A DNA stretch of 64,000 bases from contig NZ_MUYG01000009.1 of assembly GCF_002155425.1 (NCBI RefSeq), positions 400,868-464,867 on the forward strand. Direction: 5' to 3'. Positions 53,022 to 62,469 of the stretch are shown piece after piece. The DNA comes from Erythrobacter donghaensis (GTDB lineage Bacteria > Pseudomonadota > Alphaproteobacteria > Sphingomonadales > Sphingomonadaceae). Positions within the stretch are counted from its first letter, which is position 1, and each line of letters opens with the position of its first letter. The notes beneath the pieces are model-generated. The model worked only from the letters and a program-made list of their open reading frames with translations, had not been told where the DNA came from and did not search any database. The translations under genes were made by a program, and so were the position numbers.

Positions 53022-53249
53022 CGCTCGCCCATCCGGGCGAGCGTCCTCGGCGAGTCTCAGACCCTGCGGGCCTGATCGCCTGCGGGCGGGCGGTCGCCCT
53101 TGCGGTCGCTCAGGCGACCGAGGCCCGCAATCGGTGGAATGTTGGCTCTGTCACGGCCCGAAGGGCCGCAAGGGCGACCGCCCGCCCGCAGGTGCTCGAG
53201 CCTGAAAGGCTCGAAACGCACCGAGGATGTGCCCGCGGAGGCGGGCACA
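53022..53249. repeat. 228-bp composite palindromic element, family B full copy
   Basis: Two arms of 84 nt (53022-53105 and 53166-53249) face each other across a 60-nt centre. From the outside in, each arm has a 9-4-9 hairpin, TCCTCGG (or its complement), an 8-nt linker, a 6-3-6 hairpin, a 5-nt linker and a 27-nt block that is a perfect inverted repeat between arms (53079-53105 with 53166-53192). The two hairpins differ in sequence between arms but stay paired. The element fills most of the 367-bp gap between ydbL and atpI; 52889-53021 shows nothing else. Confidence 0.9.
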
Positions 53250-53255
53250 CAAACA

Positions 53256-53639
53256 TCAGGGACAACGCGCATCCCGAATGGGAGGCGCGGTGGTGCGGGT
53301 CTGCCAGCTGCCGTCAGGCGCCTGATACTTCTCGCCCGGCACGGTGCGCGCGATCGCCTCGCAGCCCGAGGTCAGCGCATAGGCTTCTAGCGTGGTTTTC
53401 TTTTCCTTGGCCTTTTCGGCATAGACCGCGCGGCGCTTGATGTTGATGTCGTCGACCATGCGCTGCAAGGCGGGGTTGGCCGCGCCGACGATGCCGAGAT
53501 AGCCATCGGGCTGTTCGCCCACTGTGCCCCCCGCGCGCGCTGCGGCATAAGCCGGATCGCGCTGCTGCGAGAGCGCCGGGCTCGCCGCGAGGCCCATTGC
53601 CGCCAGTGCGGCAAAGCCTGCAAGAACCGAATTGCGCAT
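53256..53639 (-). CDS. ydbL: YdbL-family periplasmic protein (DUF1318)
   Basis: The protein has 127 residues with a signal peptide ending ASPALS. The mature part matches YdbL/DUF1318 (GEQPDGYLGIVG, then NIKRRAVYAEKAKEKKT), and ends with a short region containing two Cys. Three ATGs lie in a row; the last, at 53639, has the best spacing to GGAGA. In E. coli YdbL assists the YdbH-YnbE intermembrane lipid transport bridge. It is the last gene of that set here and its stop is followed by the palindromic element. Confidence 0.86.
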   Translation of the reverse strand: MRNSVLAGFAALAAMGLAASPALSQQRDPAYAAARAGGTVGEQPDGYLGIVGAANPALQRMVDDINIKRRAVYAEKAKEKKTTLEAYALTSGCEAIARTVPGEKYQAPDGSWQTRTTAPPIRDARCP

Positions 53640-53669
53640 CATCATTCTCCTAGCGAAGCGCGGCATATC

Positions 53670-53846
53670 TCAAAAAATATCCGCGTTCTCGTCAATCGTG
53701 TTGGCCGCGTCCTGCGACAGGGCGTAGACCACATCGGCCCTGATATTGATGTCGAGCTGGATCACGATCGGCTTGTCCGGGGCCTGCACGTTGATGCAGC
53801 CGACAAGCGCCATGCCCAGCCCGGTCAACACCGTAATGGCCTTCAT
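53670..53846 (-). CDS. ynbE: YnbE-family outer-membrane lipoprotein
   Basis: The protein has 58 residues with a lipobox ALVGC (Cys17) and the family core PDKPIVIQLDINIRADVVYAL. E. coli YnbE is an outer-membrane lipoprotein that polymerises and joins YdbH to form a lipid-carrying bridge. It lies between ydbH and ydbL, the same order as in E. coli. Its small size makes it easy to miss. Confidence 0.9.
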   Translation of the reverse strand: MKAITVLTGLGMALVGCINVQAPDKPIVIQLDINIRADVVYALSQDAANTIDENADIF

Positions 53847-53968
53847 TGTCCGTCCCCCTGCCTGCGCCGCCAATCGCGCGCCATGTCGCGCTGCTGTCGC
53901 ATTGTGCCGGGTTCGGGTCAATTTCATCGCTGTCATGGCAGGGGAACGCTTTCTGAAGGTTGAACGGG

Positions 53969-56900
53969 TCACGGCTGAGACTCGGGTATCGGCGGCGGGG
54001 GCGGCGCCACCGGATCGCGCGGCACGAGCCTGCCGTTCTCGATCCTGAACAGACCCATGCTGACCGGATCGCCCCACGCCGCCGGATCATTGTAGCCGCG
54101 GGCGATATAGGCGAGCTGCGTGAAGGTCTCCGATCGCACGCTGATGCGGAACTGGATCGGCAGTTTCGCCAGCCTGCGGGTGATGAAATTGCGGCTCGCG
54201 CCCTCGCCCTGCCGGATCCCGTCGAAATCGAAGCTGGTGATGATCTCACCCGCCAGATCGCCGTCAAGCTTCACCTGCATCTGGCGATAGTCGAGCGAGC
54301 GCAGCGCCGCGAAGGCATAATTGCCCATCGCGCCGAGGTTTTCGTAGGTCAGCTCGCCCAGATAGGAGACATTGCCCCCGCCGGCCCGGGCGATCAGCAG
54401 GCCACCCTCGATCCGGCCATTGCCGTTGGCATCGAAAATGATCGGTACCGTGCCATCGAACACCCCGGTGGCGCTGATATTGCCGAGCTCCATCTCCGAC
54501 ACGAAGGTGGCCGCGTCCAGCCCGATGATCTCGAACACATAACGGCGTTCTTCCGGGCGGCTGAAATCCATCGTCAACGGGCGCATCAGCAGCGTGCCGC
54601 CCATGAAGGGAAAGCGCGCATCTTCCAGCGCCAGCAGCGTGCCGTCCTTGAGCTCGAACTGCACGGTGCCGGCCAGCGCCTCGACCCCGGGGTTGATCGC
54701 CGCGATCCGCAAGCGCTGGTCGGGTGCGGTGGTGAGGTTGAGGAGGTCGGTGAAGACCACCTTGCCCGCCACCCCGCGCACCGGCCCGAAGGCGGCGGCA
54801 AAGTCGAAACCGTCGCTGGCGAAGGTGCCGCTGCTGGTGATGTTGTCGCCGCGCCAGTCGATCCGCCCGTCGCCGGTGATGGTGCCATCGGCCAAGGCGA
54901 TCACCCCCTTGGCGAGATAGGACAGGTCTTCGGGCTGCAAGCTCTTGTCGAACACCACCCCCGGCACGCTCAACCGCGCGCTGCCGGTGGCGGTGCCAAG
55001 ATCGTGAGCGATGGTGACGGCGGCGATGCTGCGGCGCGATGCGGGCGCGCGCAGCACGGCATCGGCGGTGATCCGGCCATCGGCGAGGGTCAGACGCGCA
55101 CCCTCTGCAGCGAGCGGTTCGAACCGTGCGAGAGCGCCGGCCACGGGCCGGTCGGAGAGGGTAAAGGCACCGCCGGTGATGTCGAGAGCCCCATCCGCAA
55201 AGCTCCAGCGCCCCGACAGCGCATCGAGATCGAGCGGGACCGCCGCCAGCCGCGCGCTGCCCCCGGCAAACTCGCCCTCGATGGCGCTGCCAAAGCGGCC
55301 CGAGAGGCTGACTGCGGTCAGCCGCGTTTCGCTGGAGCCGCTGCCGATCACGGCATCGGCACCCTCGGCCATGAAAGGTCCGGGATAGCGCAGCAGCAGG
55401 CTTTGCGCGGCGAGCCTTGCGGGGCTCTCGCTCAATTGTCCGGAAAGGTTGACCGGCCCGGTGCGCGCGGCGAGCCTCAGGCTGTCGCGCCACGCCAGCA
55501 TCGGGCCGCCGCCGGGTTCGGGGCACAGCGTGATCGACTGACGGTCCAGCGCGAGGCCTGAGAGCGCCAGCTTGGAGAAGCCCAGCGGGGTGCAGCGCGT
55601 GCCCATCGCCAGCCCGCCCGCCGACGACCAGCCGCCTTCGATCGGCACGGTCAGATCATTGACCCCGCCGCCCGGCAGTATCCCGCTAGCGGTCATCACC
55701 CCGTCAAAGCCGATCGCCCCGCCGCGCCCGCCGCGCAGCGTCAGACGCGGGATGGCGATGTGGTTCGGCCCGGCGGCATAATCGGCCATGGCGAGGCGCA
55801 GCGACCAGCTGCCGTCGGCGTCCTGCGCCATCCGGCCATTGAGGTTCGGCAGGTCCGCGCCGCCGACAAGAATATTGCCGTTGAGGCCCGTCAGTCCGCC
55901 CTCACCGATCCCGGCGCTGACCCGCGAGAGCGCCACCACCCGCGCGCCCCTGCGGTCGGCGAGGCTGGCGTCGGAGACGATCAGCGCGATCTCGCCGGCC
56001 TTGTGACGCAGGGTCGCATCGGCGCGGAAATCGGCCTGGTCGAGCGCGCGGGTCAGCCCGCCGCGCAGCCGGTTCAGCAGGGGCGCGACCAGCGTTCCCT
56101 CGGCCCCGCGCTCTGCGGCGGCGAGGCTGGCAGTGAGGTCGGTCGCCGGGATGAGTCCTGCGCCGCGCAGCGTGCCCTCCCACTGGCCGCGCGATCCATC
56201 CGCGCTGCCGCGCCAACTTCCCTCCGCGCCGAGCCGCGCAAGCCGGCCTTGCGGAGCGGTGACGTCGAGCAAGCTCAGGTCATGCGCGAGCGTCAGCCGT
56301 TCGGGTGCCCAGTTGAGCGTGGCCGTGCCGTCGACCTCCGCTCCGGTCAGCGACGCATAGGCTACCCGCTCTCCGGTGACGGCAAAGTCGATTTCGGCGG
56401 CGGAGAAATCCTTGGTGAGGCTCGCACGGGTGCCGATGTCCGCGGTGCCCAGCTTTGCTCCGCCGCAGGCGACGCCGCCCAGTCGCAGCGGGCCGTCAAG
56501 CAGGGGGGCGCCATTATCCGTGGTGAGAGCGCCGTATAGCGTTACGCGCTCGGCCCGGCAGTCCGGGGTGCCGATTCCGGGTGCAGTGGCGGCAAGCTTT
56601 CCGGCAAAACCGTCGTCCAGCCGCCCTGAACCTTCCAGCTTCACGCCGATGTTGCCGTAATCGCTCTCCACCAGCGCCCGCGCATCGCTGATCGCGAGGT
56701 CGATGGCGGGCAAGGCGGGCGCTGCGTCGGAGCCGGTGAAGACCAGTGGATCGAGCGCGCCGAGGCTGAGCTTGCCGCCGCGATAGCTGGCGAAGGCACG
56801 CGCGCCCTCAACGCTCACCTTGCGCACCTCGGGCCCAGCCCAGCCGACACCGATATCCACCGTGACGCGCCGCACGGTCAGGTCAGGGCGCGCCGGATCG

Positions 56901-57160
56901 CCGATCACCAGGTTTTCGATCACCTGACGGCGCGGGCCGATGCTGACGATGTCGTATGTGGCGGGAACGCCGTTGTCGGCAAGATAGCCGTCGATCACAT
57001 TGCCCGCGATTCGCTCGCGGCTGAGCCAGACAGCCCCGCCCCCGAGCAGCGCGGCGGTCGCGACGCCCAGCGCAAGGCGCGCCGGCCAGCGCTGCGGGAT
57101 CACCCGCCGCCTGCCGCCGCGCTGGCCTGTCCCGTCTTGCTCCACATCCGCCACCGGCAT
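53969..57160 (-). CDS. ydbH: YdbH-family AsmA-like intermembrane lipid-transport protein
   Basis: The protein has 1063 residues. A short basic N-terminus and one membrane anchor (about 28-46) are followed by a very long region of repeated beta-strand pattern, as in AsmA-like groove proteins, and a C-terminal part (RRLAKLPIQFRISVRSETF, then QLAYIARGYNDP) that matches YdbH. It is predicted to span the periplasm from the inner membrane and carry phospholipids. The Pro-rich ending PPPPPIPESQP is unusual. It is divergent from radC. Confidence 0.9.
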   Translation of the reverse strand: MPVADVEQDGTGQRGGRRRVIPQRWPARLALGVATAALLGGGAVWLSRERIAGNVIDGYLADNGVPATYDIVSIGPRRQVIENLVIGDPARPDLTVRRVTVDIGVGWAGPEVRKVSVEGARAFASYRGGKLSLGALDPLVFTGSDAAPALPAIDLAISDARALVESDYGNIGVKLEGSGRLDDGFAGKLAATAPGIGTPDCRAERVTLYGALTTDNGAPLLDGPLRLGGVACGGAKLGTADIGTRASLTKDFSAAEIDFAVTGERVAYASLTGAEVDGTATLNWAPERLTLAHDLSLLDVTAPQGRLARLGAEGSWRGSADGSRGQWEGTLRGAGLIPATDLTASLAAAERGAEGTLVAPLLNRLRGGLTRALDQADFRADATLRHKAGEIALIVSDASLADRRGARVVALSRVSAGIGEGGLTGLNGNILVGGADLPNLNGRMAQDADGSWSLRLAMADYAAGPNHIAIPRLTLRGGRGGAIGFDGVMTASGILPGGGVNDLTVPIEGGWSSAGGLAMGTRCTPLGFSKLALSGLALDRQSITLCPEPGGGPMLAWRDSLRLAARTGPVNLSGQLSESPARLAAQSLLLRYPGPFMAEGADAVIGSGSSETRLTAVSLSGRFGSAIEGEFAGGSARLAAVPLDLDALSGRWSFADGALDITGGAFTLSDRPVAGALARFEPLAAEGARLTLADGRITADAVLRAPASRRSIAAVTIAHDLGTATGSARLSVPGVVFDKSLQPEDLSYLAKGVIALADGTITGDGRIDWRGDNITSSGTFASDGFDFAAAFGPVRGVAGKVVFTDLLNLTTAPDQRLRIAAINPGVEALAGTVQFELKDGTLLALEDARFPFMGGTLLMRPLTMDFSRPEERRYVFEIIGLDAATFVSEMELGNISATGVFDGTVPIIFDANGNGRIEGGLLIARAGGGNVSYLGELTYENLGAMGNYAFAALRSLDYRQMQVKLDGDLAGEIITSFDFDGIRQGEGASRNFITRRLAKLPIQFRISVRSETFTQLAYIARGYNDPAAWGDPVSMGLFRIENGRLVPRDPVAPPPPPIPESQP

Positions 57161-57204
57161 TGTTCCCGACCCTTGCGCGCATCCCCCGGCAAAGGCAATG
57201 ATGC

Positions 57205-57969
57205 ATGAGGTTCAACGCTTTCCCGGAGGTCGCCTTGCCGGAAGCTGAAGACAGTTTCGATTTTCTCGACAGTGCCGTTCCCGATTTCGATGCCGGCAAG
57301 GCCGCGGGCGACGGCCATCGCAGCCGGTTGCGTGCCCGCTTGCTGACCGGCGGGGCGGAGGCGCTGGCCGATTACGAAGTGCTCGAATACCTCCTGTTCG
57401 CCGCGATCCCGCGCGGCAACACCAAGCCGATCGCCAAGGCGCTGCTGGCGCAATACGGCAGCCTCGCGGCGGTGCTCAATGCCGATCCCAAGGCGCTCCA
57501 GCGGGTGAAGGGCGTGGGCGAGAATTCCGCCGCTGCGCTGAAAGCCGTCGCCATCGCCGCGCGGCGCATGGCGCGCGGGGAGATCATCGGCAAGCCCGTG
57601 CTCGGCAGCTGGCAGGCACTGATCGACTATCTCACCACCGACATGGCGCATCTGACGGTGGAGCGCGTGCGGGTGCTCTATCTCGACACCAAGAACCGAC
57701 TGATCGACGATCATCACGTCGGCGATGGCTCGATCGACGAGGCCGCAATCCACCCGCGCGAGGTGATCCGCCGGGCGATGGACGTAGGCGCCTCTGCGAT
57801 GATCCTCGTCCACAACCACCCCTCCGGCTCGCCCGAACCCAGCCGCGCCGACATCCAGATCACCCAGCGCATCGCCGAGGCCGGACGGCACATGGGAGTG
57901 ACCGTCCACGATCACGTCATCATCGGGCGCGAGGGGCACACCTCCCTGCGCGCCAAGGGGCTGATCTAG
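57205..57969 (+). CDS. radC: RadC-family JAB/MPN domain protein
   Basis: The protein has 254 residues. A helix-hairpin-helix region (LQRVKGVGENSAAALKAV) precedes the JAB domain with VHNHPSGSPEPSRADI, the metal site of RadC (HxH...D), and the C-terminal VHDHVIIGREGHTSLRAKGLI. The biochemical role of RadC is not settled. It is divergent from ydbH with 44 bp between starts. A shorter form with a TTG start is possible. Confidence 0.92.
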   Translation: MRFNAFPEVALPEAEDSFDFLDSAVPDFDAGKAAGDGHRSRLRARLLTGGAEALADYEVLEYLLFAAIPRGNTKPIAKALLAQYGSLAAVLNADPKALQRVKGVGENSAAALKAVAIAARRMARGEIIGKPVLGSWQALIDYLTTDMAHLTVERVRVLYLDTKNRLIDDHHVGDGSIDEAAIHPREVIRRAMDVGASAMILVHNHPSGSPEPSRADIQITQRIAEAGRHMGVTVHDHVIIGREGHTSLRAKGLI

Positions 57970-58089
57970 CGGTCGAGATTGTCCTGCGCGACCGGCGCAT
58001 CGGCGCGATTGTCATGACGCATCCGTCCTGTTAGCATCGCGATGCTGCGTGATTTGCAGCGTGGATCGGATGAGGCTGGGGGGCCATTC

Positions 58090-58689
58090 ATGACGACCAA
58101 CGCGCCATTGCCCGATCCCGAAGCGGCGACCGCCCCCCCTCAACGCGGCGGCATTCTCGGCTGGCTGGGCGTCACCGCCGGCAAGACCTTTGTCGAATCG
58201 TTGTTCTCGCACATCTGGGGGATGCTGATCGTTTTCCTGTCTCCATTGGCGGGGTATCTTGCGCTTTGGCAGGCTGACGTCGCTCCCAGTCCGAGCGAGA
58301 TCGCCGGTCGCCTTTCAGGCCAGCCGCGCCAACCGCTCATGCCGACCCGGTCGGCAGGTATCGCCGAGGTGGTGGCGCAGGGCGAAGGCGCCTCGGGCGA
58401 CAAGGCACGCGCGGTGCAGGTCCGCGTGACCGAAAGTCTGCGCGCGATGCCCGCGGGCTTCGGGGGCATCAAGGTGCGCTATGCGCTGGGGCCGATCCGC
58501 AGCGGCAACGGCGCGACGAGCGCGACCAGCGTCCGCTGGGCGCTGAAGTCCGATACCGGCAATTGGCTGATCTGCCCCGACATCCCGCTCAGCTTTACCT
58601 CGGAGCGTGGTCTGGCGGACGCGATCGCCAAGCGCATCAACAACAGCTTGCTGGCAAGTGAAACCGGGGGACAATTGCAATGCGGATGA
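58090..58689 (+). CDS. Hypothetical membrane-anchored protein
   Basis: The protein has 199 residues. A Pro-rich N-terminus is followed by one membrane segment (about 43-62) and a soluble domain with one conserved-looking stretch TGNWLICPDIPLSF. No family is recognised. It overlaps the start of the following lipoprotein gene by 10 nt. The 120-bp gap after radC likely holds the promoter of the pair. Confidence 0.65.
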   Translation: MTTNAPLPDPEAATAPPQRGGILGWLGVTAGKTFVESLFSHIWGMLIVFLSPLAGYLALWQADVAPSPSEIAGRLSGQPRQPLMPTRSAGIAEVVAQGEGASGDKARAVQVRVTESLRAMPAGFGGIKVRYALGPIRSGNGATSATSVRWALKSDTGNWLICPDIPLSFTSERGLADAIAKRINNSLLASETGGQLQCG

Positions 58690-59336
58690 CGACGATCTTA
58701 GGCCGGGCGGTGCTGGCAGGTGCAGCGCTGCTGGCATTGCAGGCTTGTGGAGAGACGCAAACCGATGCGCCCATTGCTCCGACCACGACCACGCCAGAAC
58801 CCGAGCCCGATCTGACAACCCCCTCGCCCATTTCCGAGACCGCACCATCACCACAAAGCTGCGAGGCGACGAGCTATTGTTCCGGCCCGCTGGTCGTAAG
58901 CGCTGACAACCTCACCCTGACCCGCTTTCGCAAGAACGAAATCGAGGTGGTCGGTACGCTCTCTTTCAACAACCGTTCCGGCGCAGACCTGAAGCTGGCA
59001 CTGCTTCAGGGCCAGCTAACGCTCAACACCGACAAGGGCGTCACCGCCGATCAGGGCAATATCTACACATCGGGGCTCGGCGTGTGCCGCACCGAGGGTT
59101 CTGCATGCTTCGACGCAGAGCCGGATACCTTCCGCCTGATCGCGCCGGGAGACAGTCCGGCGAGGCTCAACGTGAAGCTGCAGGGCCGGTTTGAGCCTGC
59201 TCTCGCCCCGTTGGTGGCGCAGATCGAAACCGGCACGCTGACGGTTGAGGCCTACACGGTTGCAGCCGACGGGTCGCGTCAGGTGCACCGCATTGCGCTC
59301 GCCAATACGCCGATCACCAATCTGGTGACGCAATAG
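58680..59336 (+). CDS. Hypothetical lipoprotein
   Basis: The protein has 218 residues with a lipobox LALQAC (Cys23). A Thr/Pro/Glu-rich linker (about 30-58) is followed by a beta-rich domain with four Cys (CEATSYCSG and GVCRTEGSACFD), which may form disulfides in the periplasm. No family is recognised. It is coupled to the preceding gene, so the two may form a membrane complex. Confidence 0.68.
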   Translation: MRMTTILGRAVLAGAALLALQACGETQTDAPIAPTTTTPEPEPDLTTPSPISETAPSPQSCEATSYCSGPLVVSADNLTLTRFRKNEIEVVGTLSFNNRSGADLKLALLQGQLTLNTDKGVTADQGNIYTSGLGVCRTEGSACFDAEPDTFRLIAPGDSPARLNVKLQGRFEPALAPLVAQIETGTLTVEAYTVAADGSRQVHRIALANTPITNLVTQ

Positions 59337-59411
59337 CATCGGGCGCTCTTGCCATCGGCGGCGCGCGGCTTTAGCCGCCGCCGGGTTCCCTGATCCAACT
59401 GGAGCCGCCCG

Positions 59412-60722
<1,311 letters not shown>

Positions 60723-60798
60723 GGGCGGCGATGCTGGACTCGGGAGCCAAATCGCCTAGGTTCGCCCCTATGGCAGGCCAAGTGGAGAGACACGCCTC

Positions 60799-61179
60799 GT
60801 GAAGATCCTTCGCACTATCCTGTGGGTTCTGGCAGCCTTGGGCTTCCTGATTTTCGCAATCTACAACTGGCAGCCGGTTGAGCTGACCCTGTGGCAGAAC
60901 CTCGTGCTCGAAACCAAGGTGCCGGTGCTGGCGCTGCTGGCCTTTGCCGCCGGGTTCCTGCCGATGTGGGCGCTGCACCGCAGCGTTACCTGGAGCATGG
61001 GGCGGCGCATCCGCACGCTTGAAAATTCTCTCAAGGCCGCCGCAACCGCGCGCGCGCACCCCGCCGATCCGGCGCCTGTGGAGACACCTGTGGACAAGTT
61101 CGGGAAATCCCCCGGCGCCACGGCCGATATTCTCAGCCCCGCCGATGCCCCCACCAGCAGCGGGAGCGATGGCAAGTGA
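60799..61179 (+). CDS. LapA-domain (DUF1049) membrane protein
   Basis: The protein has 126 residues from a GTG at 60799. Two hydrophobic segments (about 4-24 and 42-60) are followed by a coil and a Pro/Ala/Ser-rich tail, the layout of LapA/YciS. In E. coli LapA acts with LapB in controlling LpxC and lipopolysaccharide synthesis. No lapB is next to it. It overlaps the pyrF start by 4 nt. Confidence 0.83.
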   Translation: MKILRTILWVLAALGFLIFAIYNWQPVELTLWQNLVLETKVPVLALLAFAAGFLPMWALHRSVTWSMGRRIRTLENSLKAAATARAHPADPAPVETPVDKFGKSPGATADILSPADAPTSSGSDGK

Positions 61180-61862
61180 GCAACCCTATCTTCCTTGCGC
61201 TCGACGTACCGCAGCTCGAACCGGCCAAGGCGCTGCTCAGCAAGGTCAAGGCGCATATCGGCGGGGTGAAACTCGGGCTTGAATTCTTCTGCGCCCACGG
61301 CGCGCACGGGATGCACGAGATTGCGCATTTCGGCCTGCCGATCTTCCTCGACCTCAAGTTCCACGACATCCCCAACACCGTCGCCAAGGCGATGCAGGCG
61401 ATCCATGTGCATGAGCCCGCGATCGTCACCGTCCACGCCTCGGGCGGGCGCGCGATGATGGAGGATGCCAAGGCCGCCGCGGCTGAGGGCTGCAAGGTGG
61501 TGGCCGTGACGATGCTCACCAGCCTCGATACCGCTGACCTCGCCGCAACCGGCGTTTATGGCAGCGCCGAGACACAGGTGATGCGCCTCGCCGAGCTGGC
61601 GCACGAGGCCGGGCTCGACGGGATCGTGTGCTCGGGGCAGGAGGTCGGGATGGTGCGCAAGGCGTGGAAGGACGGGTTCTTCGTCGTCCCCGGCCTGCGT
61701 CCCGCAGGGCTCGCCAATGGCGGAGGAACGGGCGACCAAAAGCGCGTCGTTACCCCGCGTCAAGCGCGCGACAACGGGGCGAGCGTGCTCGTCATCGGCC
61801 GGCCCATCTCCCGCGCGGAAGACCCGGAAGCCGCCGCCCGCGCGATCGAGGCGACGCTGTAG
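61176..61862 (+). CDS. pyrF: Orotidine 5'-phosphate decarboxylase
   Basis: The protein has 228 residues starting from a GTG. It is a TIM barrel with IFLALDVP, the catalytic LDLKFHDIPNTV (Asp-Lys-Asp), VHASGGRAMM and late VLVIGRPISRAEDP. It makes UMP from OMP. The order LapA-like gene followed by pyrF is typical of alphaproteobacteria. Confidence 0.96.
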   Translation: MSNPIFLALDVPQLEPAKALLSKVKAHIGGVKLGLEFFCAHGAHGMHEIAHFGLPIFLDLKFHDIPNTVAKAMQAIHVHEPAIVTVHASGGRAMMEDAKAAAAEGCKVVAVTMLTSLDTADLAATGVYGSAETQVMRLAELAHEAGLDGIVCSGQEVGMVRKAWKDGFFVVPGLRPAGLANGGGTGDQKRVVTPRQARDNGASVLVIGRPISRAEDPEAAARAIEATL

Positions 61863-61872
61863 GGCACCACGC

Positions 61873-62247
61873 ATGGTCGACCATGCCACCCCCAACCTGC
61901 CCGCGCGCGACTTCGCGGCGACGGCGGCGTTCTATGCCGGGCTCGGCTTCGAAGAGGACTACCGCTCCGAGAGCTGGATGATCCTGTCGCGTGGGCCGAA
62001 AGATAACTGCGCGACGCTGGAGTTCTTCCCCTACCCCGATCTCGACCCCTACCAGTCGTCCTTCAGCTGTTGCCTCAGGCTAGACGATCTGGGCGCGATC
62101 ATGGCGCAGGTGGAAGCGAGCGGCGTGCCGGACGCGCGGCAGGGCATCCCGCGCTATCACCCCGCCACGCCCGATCCGAGCGGGCTCACCATCGCCTATC
62201 TGGTCGACCCTGACGGCACTTTGCTGCGGCTGATCCAGAACGATTGA
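61873..62247 (+). CDS. VOC-family protein (bleomycin-resistance-protein-like)
   Basis: The protein has 124 residues with the glyoxalase/bleomycin-resistance fold: NLPARDFAATAAFYAGLGFEE and later LTIAYLVDPDGTLLRLIQ. Such proteins bind drugs or catalyse metal-dependent reactions on small molecules. There are no features that distinguish a drug-binding protein from a glyoxalase-like enzyme. It begins 10 nt after pyrF and a paired hairpin repeat follows it. Confidence 0.8.
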   Translation: MVDHATPNLPARDFAATAAFYAGLGFEEDYRSESWMILSRGPKDNCATLEFFPYPDLDPYQSSFSCCLRLDDLGAIMAQVEASGVPDARQGIPRYHPATPDPSGLTIAYLVDPDGTLLRLIQND

Positions 62248-62259
62248 GACACTCTCGTT

Positions 62260-62351
62260 CGTCACCCTGAACTTGTTTCAGGGTCCATTTCTCCTTAGGC
62301 GCAGCAAGCTTGTGGCGGCACGATGGATGCTGAAACGAGTTCAGCATGACG
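62260..62351. repeat. Paired hairpin repeat, family A copy 2
   Basis: The left arm 62260-62288 is identical over 29 nt to that at 32419-32447. The right arm 62323-62351 differs from the other right arm by a single base (ACGAG instead of ACAAG in the loop). The 34 nt between the arms is unrelated to that of copy 1. It separates the VOC gene from the broken GNAT gene. Confidence 0.9.
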
Positions 62352-62362
62352 AATTTGGGGCC

Positions 62363-62469
62363 ATGACAAACGTCACCATCACCACCGCCACCAGCGCCGA
62401 TGCAGCCGCGCTGAAGCAGCTGCTCGAAGCCGCCTATCGCGGCGATTCGGCGCGTCAGGGTTGGAACCA
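62363..62469 (+). pseudogene. GNAT acetyltransferase, 5' fragment interrupted by an IS element
   Basis: The frame starts with ATG at 62363 and gives about 35 GNAT-like residues (MTNVTITTATSADAAAL, then AAYRGDSARQGW) before running into the terminal repeat of the IS at 62470. In GNAT proteins of this type the next residues are usually part of a T/S-x-E-A-D-L segment, so the gene appears cut. The 3' part is not in the window; it would lie beyond base 64000. Confidence 0.7.

Noticed and set aside
53057..53272. Short frames inside the palindromic element that could be called hypothetical proteins
   Set aside because: They read through the hairpin arms and have no ribosome-binding site; repeats like this commonly give spurious small proteins.
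53960..55561. 533-codon plus-strand frame opposite ydbH
   Set aside because: Antisense artefact; ydbH is supported by family features and by ynbE and ydbL next to it.
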